NCBI GenBank assembly: GCA_963719465.1 | Contig: OY970386.1 | Span: forward strand, 930,001-994,000 | Direction of reading: 5' to 3' | DNA from: JALHUB01 sp963719465 | GTDB taxonomy: Bacteria; Chloroflexota; Dehalococcoidia; DSTF01; JALHUB01 | DNA length: 64,000 nt | In this document: positions 32,832-39,593 of the stretch, one piece after another | How positions within the stretch are numbered: the stretch's first letter is position 1 | Layout: the number at the start of each line of letters is the position of its first letter | The notes under the pieces: generated by a model | What the model saw: the letters and a program-made list of their open reading frames with translations, nothing else | What the model was told of the DNA's origin: nothing | Database searches by the model: none | Program-made: the position numbers and the translations under genes

Positions 32832-33978
32832 TTCCGATTAGCCTGTCATACAGGGCTGGAACGCTGGCCATACTGACGTTCAGGAGGGTTGCAGCGTCTC
32901 TGTAGGACACGCGATCACTGATCGCGGCAGCAAGTAGAGAAAGGGTGAAAGTCTTGCTGTTTCGGACTGGTATATTGAGATAGTAGTTTCCGCCCTCCCC
33001 GCCACCCTTCCGAATCGCTAGCGGATCATAGTGCTGTCCGTAATCGCCTTGGTCAATTATGCCGCTCTCAAGGGCGCGACGTAGGATCACCAACGCGCTC
33101 ACTCGATATTGGCGAGCAAGACGATCAAGGTTGGTGTCAATGTCTTCCTCCGAAGACCAACGATCCATGAATCCCTGGATGGGCACCAGCACCTCTGCCG
33201 CAACTCGATCACAGAACCGGTCAATGGGGCTGGATTGTTGCCCTGCACGAATCTTGTAATCAGGGTTGGAAACTCCGCTTCGCCCGATCCAGATGTGGGC
33301 GAGTTCGTGGGCTAGCGTGAATATCTGAGCCGATTTGCTATCCTGGGCGTTGATGAAGACGATCGGCGCAAAGGAGTCGCTCAACGCGAATCCGCGGAAT
33401 TCCTGGACGTCCAGGGGGCGGCGGGTATTGTTGCCCACGACACCGCTTCGGAGCACGAGAACGCCCGCACCCTCCGCGTTTCGGGCCAACAGCGTAAGAA
33501 AGTCTTCCCAGTTACGGGCCGCGTGGCGCAGGTCATCGTTGACAGCCAACGTTACGCGCATGCTTTCAGCGACCTGATCTACTCCGCCCTCGACAGAGTA
33601 ACGGCCAACAAAATGCACGGGCTCGGCCCCGTCAGCCATCCGATACTGACGATACCAGTCCTGTTTTCTAAGCGCGTCTTGGGTGACCTCTATCAACTCG
33701 GGGCTGGGGTCGCTTATTGGGCGGTTGGCTATGGTGCGGAGATCGGGGAGCGGTATCTCCTCATTCGGCGGGGAGGAAAGGAATAGGTAGCCAAAGGGAA
33801 CGCGGAGGCGCTGAGCCATCTCTTCGGCCTGACGGAAGGTAGGTCTGGCATCGCCGCCTTCCCATGCCACAACCTTGTCGGCCTTCACGCCGAGCCCACT
33901 TGCAACCTGCTCCACGGTCATTTTGGCGCGTTCCCGCGCCCACGTAATTACCTTTGCGGTGACGTAAGCTTCAGTCAT
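32812..33978 (-). CDS. HTH and ImmA/IrrE metallopeptidase protein
   Basis: The 388-residue protein has an N-terminal XRE-type helix-turn-helix (MTVEQVASGLGVKADKVVAW, about 20-39). The central ImmA/IrrE zinc peptidase region (about 215-260) carries HELAH in IFTLAHELAHIWIGRSGV. A C-terminal winged region follows. Such proteins cleave repressors or antitoxins, or act as antitoxins to the adjacent DUF4411 partner. It overlaps that gene by 20 bases. Its GC and codon use look lower than in the surrounding genes. There is almost no ribosome site, and a TATAAT lies only 15 bases upstream, so the mRNA may be nearly leaderless. Confidence 0.82.
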   Translation of the reverse strand: MTEAYVTAKVITWARERAKMTVEQVASGLGVKADKVVAWEGGDARPTFRQAEEMAQRLRVPFGYLFLSSPPNEEIPLPDLRTIANRPISDPSPELIEVTQDALRKQDWYRQYRMADGAEPVHFVGRYSVEGGVDQVAESMRVTLAVNDDLRHAARNWEDFLTLLARNAEGAGVLVLRSGVVGNNTRRPLDVQEFRGFALSDSFAPIVFINAQDSKSAQIFTLAHELAHIWIGRSGVSNPDYKIRAGQQSSPIDRFCDRVAAEVLVPIQGFMDRWSSEEDIDTNLDRLARQYRVSALVILRRALESGIIDQGDYGQHYDPLAIRKGGGEGGNYYLNIPVRNSKTFTLSLLAAAISDRVSYRDAATLLNVSMASVPALYDRLIGIGVGGA

Positions 33979-34308
33979 GATTAGGCGTGCCCATTATATC
34001 CGAGGGTCTAGACCTTGGATACCCTCTCTGCAACAAGGGGCAGGGGCATAAGCTCTTCCTTTCGCTGGCCCGCCCGTCTCGGTCGGGTGGCGGGCCTTTC
34101 GGACGGTCAATTACACAAACCGCACACTAGCAGATTCGCAAAGCGCGGCCTTTTTCAAAACAAATACAATCAAGCGGCTCAGCCGCGCATAAAGCTGAGC
34201 AGCGGCTTTATCAACCGCTGCTCATGGAAGAAGATCAACGTCGTTCTTGTTCTGCAGCCGGTATCTTCTTCTCCTATCCGCTTTCAGTCGCGGCCCCTGG
34301 CGGCGTAA
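33979..34308. other. Gap with several hairpins
   Basis: No gene is seen. A GC-rich stem GGCCCGCC / GGCGGGCC lies at 34067-34096, followed by TTTC (possible + strand terminator without a recognised gene before it). Two overlapping hairpins lie further right: GCTCAGC / GCTGAGC (about 34176-34200) and AGCAGCGG / CCGCTGCT (34198-34222). They may be remnants of transcript ends or mobile sequence. Confidence 0.35.
33993..34014 (-). promoter_or_regulatory. Promoter and palindrome before the ImmA/IrrE gene
   Basis: On the minus strand a consensus TATAAT lies at 33993-33998, 15 bases before the ATG. A perfect 10-bp palindrome, GGTCTAGACC, lies at 34005-34014, inside the region expected between -35 and -10. 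This suits autorepression by the XRE domain. No good -35 is visible. Confidence 0.5.
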
Positions 34309-34833
34309 TTACCGCCAGAGCCGTCCGCTACCCCATGAACCCAGCGTCGCCAGAGACCGCACTACCCAAATCGCCAGGACCGCGCCGATCGCGAAGAGCA
34401 CCATGGCAATCACAACCGCCGGCTCGAAGATTCCGCCGCCCACAATCGTGTGCACAGGAATTACGTCGTTGAACGGCCTGATCAGCCCGCCGCTGATGTG
34501 GTAGAAGAACTTGACTACCCAGTTCGTGTTCTCGGCGCTGAGCAGCTTGAAGGCCAATCTCAGCCCCAGTATGCCTTCCGCCAGGACCAGAACGCTGGCG
34601 ACCAGCCAGGTGAACGCATTAACCACCAGCTGGCTGATCGACAATGGCTCCATCACCGTCTCTTCGGTCGGCATGGCCCGCCGGACGGGCTGGCCCTCGC
34701 GACGAGGAATCGCGCGAACGTTCGTTCCCTGCGCTGCCTCGTCATCCATAGGCCCTTCTTCCGCGGGCCTTCGATTTGAGGAGGTCCTCTCCTGCATTGC
34801 CGTGTTTTGCCTTCTTCTCAACATTTCCTCCAT
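34309..34833 (-). CDS. YggT-like membrane protein
   Basis: The ATG at 34833 follows GGAGAGGAG; two more ATG codons upstream in frame lack as good a site. The 174-residue protein has a disordered N-terminal third (about 1-65), then three to four hydrophobic segments. The segment LIRPFNDVIPVHTIVGGGIF followed by EPAVVIAMVLFAIGAVLA recalls the P-loop-like turn of YggT-family proteins. Function unknown. It lies in the cargo block between portal and scaffold. Confidence 0.5.
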   Translation of the reverse strand: MEEMLRRRQNTAMQERTSSNRRPAEEGPMDDEAAQGTNVRAIPRREGQPVRRAMPTEETVMEPLSISQLVVNAFTWLVASVLVLAEGILGLRLAFKLLSAENTNWVVKFFYHISGGLIRPFNDVIPVHTIVGGGIFEPAVVIAMVLFAIGAVLAIWVVRSLATLGSWGSGRLWR

Positions 34834-34979
34834 CTCCTCTCCGCCACCATTGTTCACTTTACACATTATGTGTGCACGGCTCATGAGAAACCGGCGGCGG
34901 CCTGTGCGGGAATCGTGATGGCGCACACGAACGGCGGCGACCGGCCGTCCCGCGCGGCGAAGGGTATCGGGCGGCGACG

Positions 34980-36350
34980 TCAGACGGCGGCGCGTCGACC
35001 GGCGAGGATGCGCCTCGCGGCGTCGAAGAGGGCGACGACGCCGGCGGCGGCCAGGAAGGCGAAGGCGGGAAGCATCGGATAGTGGAAGCGCGGGTCGGTG
35101 AAGAAGGGCAGCTCGCCCAGGGTGAAGACGGCGACGGCGAGGATAGGCAGCAGCAGCGCCCGCCAGCGGCGTCGCCAGAGGAAGAGGCCGATGCCGGAAA
35201 GGGCGATGGCGGCGAAGTAGTAGACGTTGGCCACGTCGGCGATGCGGTCGGCGTGAGGGATGGTTTCGCCGGCCTGATGGTTGGGGATGCCGCGCAACGC
35301 TTCTTCGTCGTCCTCGAACAGTCCGCGTATCTTCGAGCCGGTGAGCTGCATTTCGCGAATAGGGTGGCTGAACATGAACTTCAGCCCTTCGCGGAGGAGC
35401 GCGTTGTTGACGGCGACCTCCCGGTCTTCGGGCGCGAGGTCCTGGTAGCGGGTCCGCGCCCAGTCGCCGGCGCCGAAGACCATGTGGCCGGTGGCGCCGT
35501 CGAAGTTGCCGACGTAGAGGTTGCCGCCGATGTTCGTGCTGATGAGGACGAAGTGATGCATTTCAACGTAATTGCGTATCGTCCAGGGCGTCAGGACGGC
35601 GAGCGCAGCGACGGCGCTGAGGGCCGTCCAGCGGGCGGCCCGTCGCCAGCCGCCGGCTTCGAGCCACCAGTAGAGGGCGGCCAGGGCCAGAAGGTAGAGG
35701 CCCTGTCCTCGCACGAGGGCGGCGGCGCCCACGATGACGCCCAGCATAAGAAGGAGCCAGACAGCGCGCCTCCCGTGGGACCGAGCCGCGAGGGCGACGA
35801 GCAGGAGGGCGGCGACGACGAGGAACGTGAAGGTGACCTCGGAGAGCACCATCGATGAGAAGAAGACGTGGCCGGGGAAGAGCGCCAGCGCCAGCCCGGC
35901 AACGAGCGCGGTCCGGAAGTCGACGAGGAGACGCGCCAGGTAGTAGAGCGCAACGCAGGTGAAGGAACCGAGGGCGATGTTCGCACCCCAGGCTATCGAC
36001 ACGTGCGGGTGAAAGACCTTGAAGAGGGCGGCGAGGAAGAAGGTGTAGCCCGGCGGCCAGGAGGCGGTCGCGGCCTTCACCAGGGATAACGGCTGCAGGT
36101 AGCCGTCCTTAAACAGCTGGGTCGCGGAGGTGTAGTAGAAGACGGTGTCGTTGAAGACCCGGCCATCCATGGGGTTGGACGGCGCGAAGGCGACCCAGGC
36201 GCTGCGGGCCGCCAGGGCGACGGCAAGGATGGCCGCCGGCGCCAGCAAGTCCGCGGGGAACCTGGTCTTTTGGGCTGAACCTGTCGGCTGGGAGTCGATG
36301 GCCGACAGGGCGTCGTCCTGGGTGGGCATCGTTGAACAATGATAGCGCAT
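34980..36350 (-). CDS. GT39/ArnT-like membrane glycosyltransferase
   Basis: The ATG at 36350 has AGGAAAG six bases upstream. The 456-residue protein has about ten hydrophobic segments. Its first extracytoplasmic loop carries MDGRVFNDTVFYYTSATQLF (the Asp position typical of PMT-type transferases), followed by SWPPGYTFFLAALFKVF. It belongs to the broad dolichyl-phosphate-mannose-transferase-like superfamily, which moves a sugar from a polyprenyl carrier to an acceptor outside the membrane. Donor and acceptor are unknown. It is encoded antisense to the capsid genes, just upstream of promoter P2. Confidence 0.72.
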   Translation of the reverse strand: MRYHCSTMPTQDDALSAIDSQPTGSAQKTRFPADLLAPAAILAVALAARSAWVAFAPSNPMDGRVFNDTVFYYTSATQLFKDGYLQPLSLVKAATASWPPGYTFFLAALFKVFHPHVSIAWGANIALGSFTCVALYYLARLLVDFRTALVAGLALALFPGHVFFSSMVLSEVTFTFLVVAALLLVALAARSHGRRAVWLLLMLGVIVGAAALVRGQGLYLLALAALYWWLEAGGWRRAARWTALSAVAALAVLTPWTIRNYVEMHHFVLISTNIGGNLYVGNFDGATGHMVFGAGDWARTRYQDLAPEDREVAVNNALLREGLKFMFSHPIREMQLTGSKIRGLFEDDEEALRGIPNHQAGETIPHADRIADVANVYYFAAIALSGIGLFLWRRRWRALLLPILAVAVFTLGELPFFTDPRFHYPMLPAFAFLAAAGVVALFDAARRILAGRRAAV

Positions 36351-36369
36351 CGGCGCTTTCCTTTCGACT

Positions 36370-36412
36370 GTGACATGAGGACGTTGACGAGGCAGAACAC
36401 ATATTCTATTCT
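36370..36412 (+). promoter_or_regulatory. Capsid-cluster promoter P2
   Basis: GTGACAT (36370-36376), 7 bases, TTGACG (36384-36389), 17 bases, TATTCT (36407-36412). It shares box and spacing with P1 and P3, and its ACATATTCTATTCT matches P3 almost fully. It drives scaffold and capsid. Confidence 0.78.
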
Positions 36413-36450
36413 CAGCGGCGTCGCAATCGAAAAGAAGGCGGAGGTGCCGG

Positions 36451-36987
36451 ATGGACGAGGACGAGATCGCTGAGCTGCGGGAGCAACTTGTCGAAGCGCG
36501 GTCGGAGAATGAACGGCTGCAGGTAACCGCGGCGGACAGCCAGGCGCGGGCGGCGCACCTGGAGGAGCTGAACCGGCAACTGCGCGAGCAGACGCAGGCC
36601 GTTCAGGGCGAGCTGTCGTCGGCGCGCAATGAGATCGAGGAGTCGAACGACCGCTTGACGGCATTTCAGCAAGAGATGACGGCGAAGCAGGACGAAAACG
36701 ATTCACTTCAAGCCCGCCTCCAGGCAGCCGCCGGGAAGTACCGCGAGGCGCTCCTGGCGGCTGCCCCTGAGTTGCCGGAAGAGTTGGTTTCGGGCGACTC
36801 GATTGAGGAGGTGGAGGAGGCGATGGAGCGGGCGCGAGAGACGGTGCGGCAGGTGCGCGAGCGGCTGGAGACGCGGGCGCAGGTGGGGCGGGTGCCGACG
36901 GGCTCGCCGGCCCGCGGGGCGCCGGACTATTCGGGGCTGAGCCCGGTCGAGAAGATACGTCTCGGCCTGAGCCAGAAGCGACCGTAG
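36451..36987 (+). CDS. Phage scaffold-like coiled-coil protein
   Basis: The ATG follows GGAGGTGCCGG. The 178-residue protein is almost all coiled coil (about 3-130), with heptads such as LREQLVEARSENERLQVTAA and LEELNRQLREQTQAVQGELS. A basic C-terminal tail ends LSPVEKIRLGLSQKRP. A helical rod with a short basic capsid-binding end, directly before the capsid gene, is the classical layout of scaffolding proteins. It shares promoter P2 with the capsid gene. Confidence 0.7.
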   Translation: MDEDEIAELREQLVEARSENERLQVTAADSQARAAHLEELNRQLREQTQAVQGELSSARNEIEESNDRLTAFQQEMTAKQDENDSLQARLQAAAGKYREALLAAAPELPEELVSGDSIEEVEEAMERARETVRQVRERLETRAQVGRVPTGSPARGAPDYSGLSPVEKIRLGLSQKRP

Positions 36988-37064
36988 GCGAGGCTGAAGC
37001 GGCGGGCAAGAATTTCGTCAGGGAGGAATAATCTTCCCCATTCAAGTAGAGGAGGACAAGGAGA

Positions 37065-37952
37065 GTGGCGCTAACTCTGGTTGAAGCATCGAAACTGTCG
37101 AACAACGTCCTGCTGACGGGCGTCATAGAGACGATCATCAAGGACAGCCCGATACTGCAATCGCTGCCGTTCATCGAGATCGTCGGAAACGGGCTGACGT
37201 ACAACCGCGAGAACACGGCGGCGAGCGCGGCCTTCTACAACATCGGCGACACGTGGGTGGAGAGCACGCCGACGTTCACGCAGATAACGGCGGTGCTCAA
37301 GATCGTCGGCGGCGACGCGGACGTCGACAACTTCCTGCTGGCGACGCGCAGCAACCTGCAGGATCTGGAGGCGGCGGTCGTCCACCTCAAGGCAAAGGCG
37401 GTGCAGCAGAAGTTCGAGGACACTTTCATCAACGGCGACTCAAGCGTCGATACGAACTCATTCGACGGCATCGACAAGGTCTGCGACGCCGGCCAGATCT
37501 CGACGATGGGCGCGAACGGCGGGACCCTCACGCTGGCGAAGCTGGACGAGATGGTCGACCTCATCAAGGGCGGCAAGCCGGATCTCCTGATAATGAGTAA
37601 GCGGACGCGACGGACGCTGAACAACCTGGCGCGGACGTCGGGGTGCTTCCTGGAGGCCGACCAGAACGCGTTCGGGCAGATGATCCAGTACTACGACGGA
37701 ATCCCCGTCGGCCTGTCCGACTACATCTCCGACGCGAAGACGGTGGGCACCAGCAGCGACTGCTCGACGGTGTACGCGCTGCGACTGGGCGAAGGCGCGG
37801 TCGCGGGGCTGACGTCGCCGGGTGGGCTGCAGGTCGAGCGCGTCGGCAGCCTGGAGACGAAGGACGCGACGCGGACGCGGGTGAAGTGGTACGTTTCGCT
37901 GGCGCTGTTCAACACGTTGAAGCTCTCGAAGCTGATCGGCGTGCGACAGTAG
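37065..37952 (+). CDS. Major capsid protein, HK97-type
   Basis: GTG start after AGAGGAGGACAAGGAGA. The 295-residue protein has the features of an HK97-fold capsid subunit. An N-terminal arm contains VLLTGVIETIIKDSPILQSL. An E-loop-like region is near TYNRENTAASAAFYNIGDTW. A P-domain helix lies in NLQDLEAAVVHLKAKAVQQK, and the A-domain end is DATRTRVKWYVSLALFNTLK. The short length and lack of a long delta domain fit capsids that use a separate scaffold, here the preceding gene. No prohead protease gene was found nearby. A strong terminator follows it. Confidence 0.82.
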   Translation: MALTLVEASKLSNNVLLTGVIETIIKDSPILQSLPFIEIVGNGLTYNRENTAASAAFYNIGDTWVESTPTFTQITAVLKIVGGDADVDNFLLATRSNLQDLEAAVVHLKAKAVQQKFEDTFINGDSSVDTNSFDGIDKVCDAGQISTMGANGGTLTLAKLDEMVDLIKGGKPDLLIMSKRTRRTLNNLARTSGCFLEADQNAFGQMIQYYDGIPVGLSDYISDAKTVGTSSDCSTVYALRLGEGAVAGLTSPGGLQVERVGSLETKDATRTRVKWYVSLALFNTLKLSKLIGVRQ

Positions 37953-37975
37953 CCGGCCAAGGGCTTCCCGGCAGG

Positions 37976-38009
37976 AAAGCGGAGGGTCGATTCCCTCCGC
38001 TTTCTCTTG
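37976..38009 (+). terminator. Terminator after the capsid gene
   Basis: AAAGCGGAGGG / CCCTCCGCTTT perfect stem with a six-base loop, then CTCTT. It separates the scaffold-capsid unit from promoter P3, which starts 56 bases later. Confidence 0.88.
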
Positions 38010-38064
38010 TGGCGCGCGAGCGGTCCTCGCAGCTCTGGTAAGGGGCAGGCGGGACCGGCGCAGA

Positions 38065-38107
38065 GTGACATTCTCGTGTTGACTACCTAGCACATATATT
38101 CTATTCT
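38065..38107 (+). promoter_or_regulatory. Capsid-cluster promoter P3
   Basis: GTGACAT (38065-38071), 7 bases, TTGACT (38079-38084), 17 bases, TATTCT (38102-38107). Upstream AGTGACATTC is the same as in P1. It serves the head-completion and tail genes. Confidence 0.78.
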
Positions 38108-38150
38108 GCCTTCGCTTTCGAAGAGGGCAACGAAGAAAGGTGACAGACCG

Positions 38151-38549
38151 ATGGCGGACGTTCGCATAGACACGCGAGGGGTGCCCAAAGGCCCCGTCTA
38201 CGAAGAAGCGCCGACGCTGCTGCATCGGCAGGCGTTGACGGCGGTGGACAGCAGCGACCCAACGTCGGCGGCGGCCGGCGTGAACTGCACGGGCTACCGC
38301 CGCGTTCGCTTTGATATCGACACGAGCGGCAGCAGCGGGCTGACGGAGCTCAAAGTGCAGATCTTGAACTGGAACGCGACCGCGGGGAAGTACTTTCGCG
38401 GCGCGGACCATGATTTCAGCCAGCAGGACCTGGCGCAGAACCCGCAGCCGGCCCTCGAGGCGGAAGTGCGGGGCGCGACGGTGTTCCTGAAGGTCGTTTC
38501 GGCGACGGCGACGAGCCTGCTGCTGAACGTCTACGCGACGCCGAGCTAA
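38151..38549 (+). CDS. Phage structural protein, probable decoration type
   Basis: The ATG follows AAAGGTGA. The 132-residue beta-rich protein (RVRFDIDTSGSSGLTELKVQ, EVRGATVFLKVVSATATSLL) is the first gene of the P3 unit. Size and place fit a head decoration or fibre-base protein. No family signature is certain. No signal peptide. Confidence 0.5.
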   Translation: MADVRIDTRGVPKGPVYEEAPTLLHRQALTAVDSSDPTSAAAGVNCTGYRRVRFDIDTSGSSGLTELKVQILNWNATAGKYFRGADHDFSQQDLAQNPQPALEAEVRGATVFLKVVSATATSLLLNVYATPS

Positions 38550-38571
38550 CGCAGTCGACAAGGAGACGGCG

Positions 38572-38952
38572 GTGGAGATCACCCTGAAGAGCAAGGACAT
38601 TCGCCTCGACCAGTTGACGGCGGAGATACAGGCGCTGCCCGGGATGTCGGACATCGCGGGTCTAAGCGCCTGCGGGCCGTCGCCGGAGGGCGAGACGACG
38701 CTGACGCTGCACTGCGATGAAAAGGCGCTGACGCCGGAGCTGCAGAAATCGGTGATAGACGCCGTTGAGCGCCATTCGCCGGACCCGCAGTGGGGCGCGT
38801 CGAAAGAAGAGGCGGCGCTGGCGCAGCTTGCGGCGACGAAACAGGGCGCCATGGGGCTGCCCGAGCTGGAAACGGCGGTGCGGGCGCTTGCGGCGCTGGT
38901 GGTCGCGAAGCCGGGAGACGTGGCAACGAGCGAGGGGAACGAGAAGCGATGA
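38572..38952 (+). CDS. Hypothetical phage-cluster protein
   Basis: GTG start with AAGGAGACGGC. The 126-residue protein is mixed alpha/beta (MEITLKSKDIRLDQLTAEIQ, TLTLHCDEKALTPELQKSVI) with a helical C-terminal half. Its stop overlaps the next ATG (ATGA), so it is co-translated with the adaptor gene. No recognised domain; a tail completion role is possible by position only. Confidence 0.5.
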   Translation: MEITLKSKDIRLDQLTAEIQALPGMSDIAGLSACGPSPEGETTLTLHCDEKALTPELQKSVIDAVERHSPDPQWGASKEEAALAQLAATKQGAMGLPELETAVRALAALVVAKPGDVATSEGNEKR

Positions 38953-39584
38953 ACCTTTCAGCAATGAGAAGCCTGATGCGCCGCGATCTGAACGACGAGG
39001 ACTCCGGCAGCTATCGCTGGTCGGACGACGAGCTCAACCGGCACATCGACCGCGCGGTGCGGGAGGCGAGCCTGGCGTCGCCGCTGGAGGCGAAGGCGAC
39101 CGTGAACACGACGGCGGGGAGCCGCGACCTGTCGCTCAGTTCGCTGGCGGACCGGCTGGTCGTGGAGGCGGTGGAGTACCCGACGGGGCTGTACCCGCCG
39201 GCCTACGTTCCTTTCAGCATCTGGGGCGACACGCTGACGCTGCTCGTCGACTCGCCGCCGGTCTCGACGCTGGACGTCAACGTCTATTACGGCAAGCTTC
39301 ACAATCTCGATGAGAACGGCTCGACGCTGCCGGCGTCGCTCGAAGACGTAGTGGCGACGGGCGCGGAGGGCTACGCAGCGCTGGAGTGGGCGAGCTTCGC
39401 GACAAACCGGGTGAACGCGGGCGGGCCGGATACCTGGCGCGACTACCTGGTCTGGGGCGAGCAGCGTCTGGCCTCTTTCACGGCCGCGCTTGCCCGCCAG
39501 GGGCGTCGAAGCGCGGTGCGCGCTCGACGACTCTACACACCGGCCGAGCCCGCTGCCGACCGGTCCGACAATCTTCAGTACTAG
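38949..39584 (+). CDS. Phage head-tail adaptor/connector
   Basis: The ATG at 38949 overlaps the upstream stop; a longer frame is not needed. The 211-residue protein starts MRSLMRRDLNDEDSGSYRWS with DDELNRHIDRAVREASLASP, the helical pattern of gp6-type head-tail connectors and DUF6682-like adaptors. A beta part (TLDVNVYYGKLHNLDENGST) and a helical end follow. It would form the ring between portal and tail. Confidence 0.65.
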   Translation: MNLSAMRSLMRRDLNDEDSGSYRWSDDELNRHIDRAVREASLASPLEAKATVNTTAGSRDLSLSSLADRLVVEAVEYPTGLYPPAYVPFSIWGDTLTLLVDSPPVSTLDVNVYYGKLHNLDENGSTLPASLEDVVATGAEGYAALEWASFATNRVNAGGPDTWRDYLVWGEQRLASFTAALARQGRRSAVRARRLYTPAEPAADRSDNLQY

Positions 39585-39593
39585 ACGATCGAC

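Noticed and set aside
34067..34222. Clustered inverted repeats that might be an array or att site
   Set aside because: The stems differ from each other, there are no equal spacers or repeated units, and no second copy was found at the other end of the cluster.
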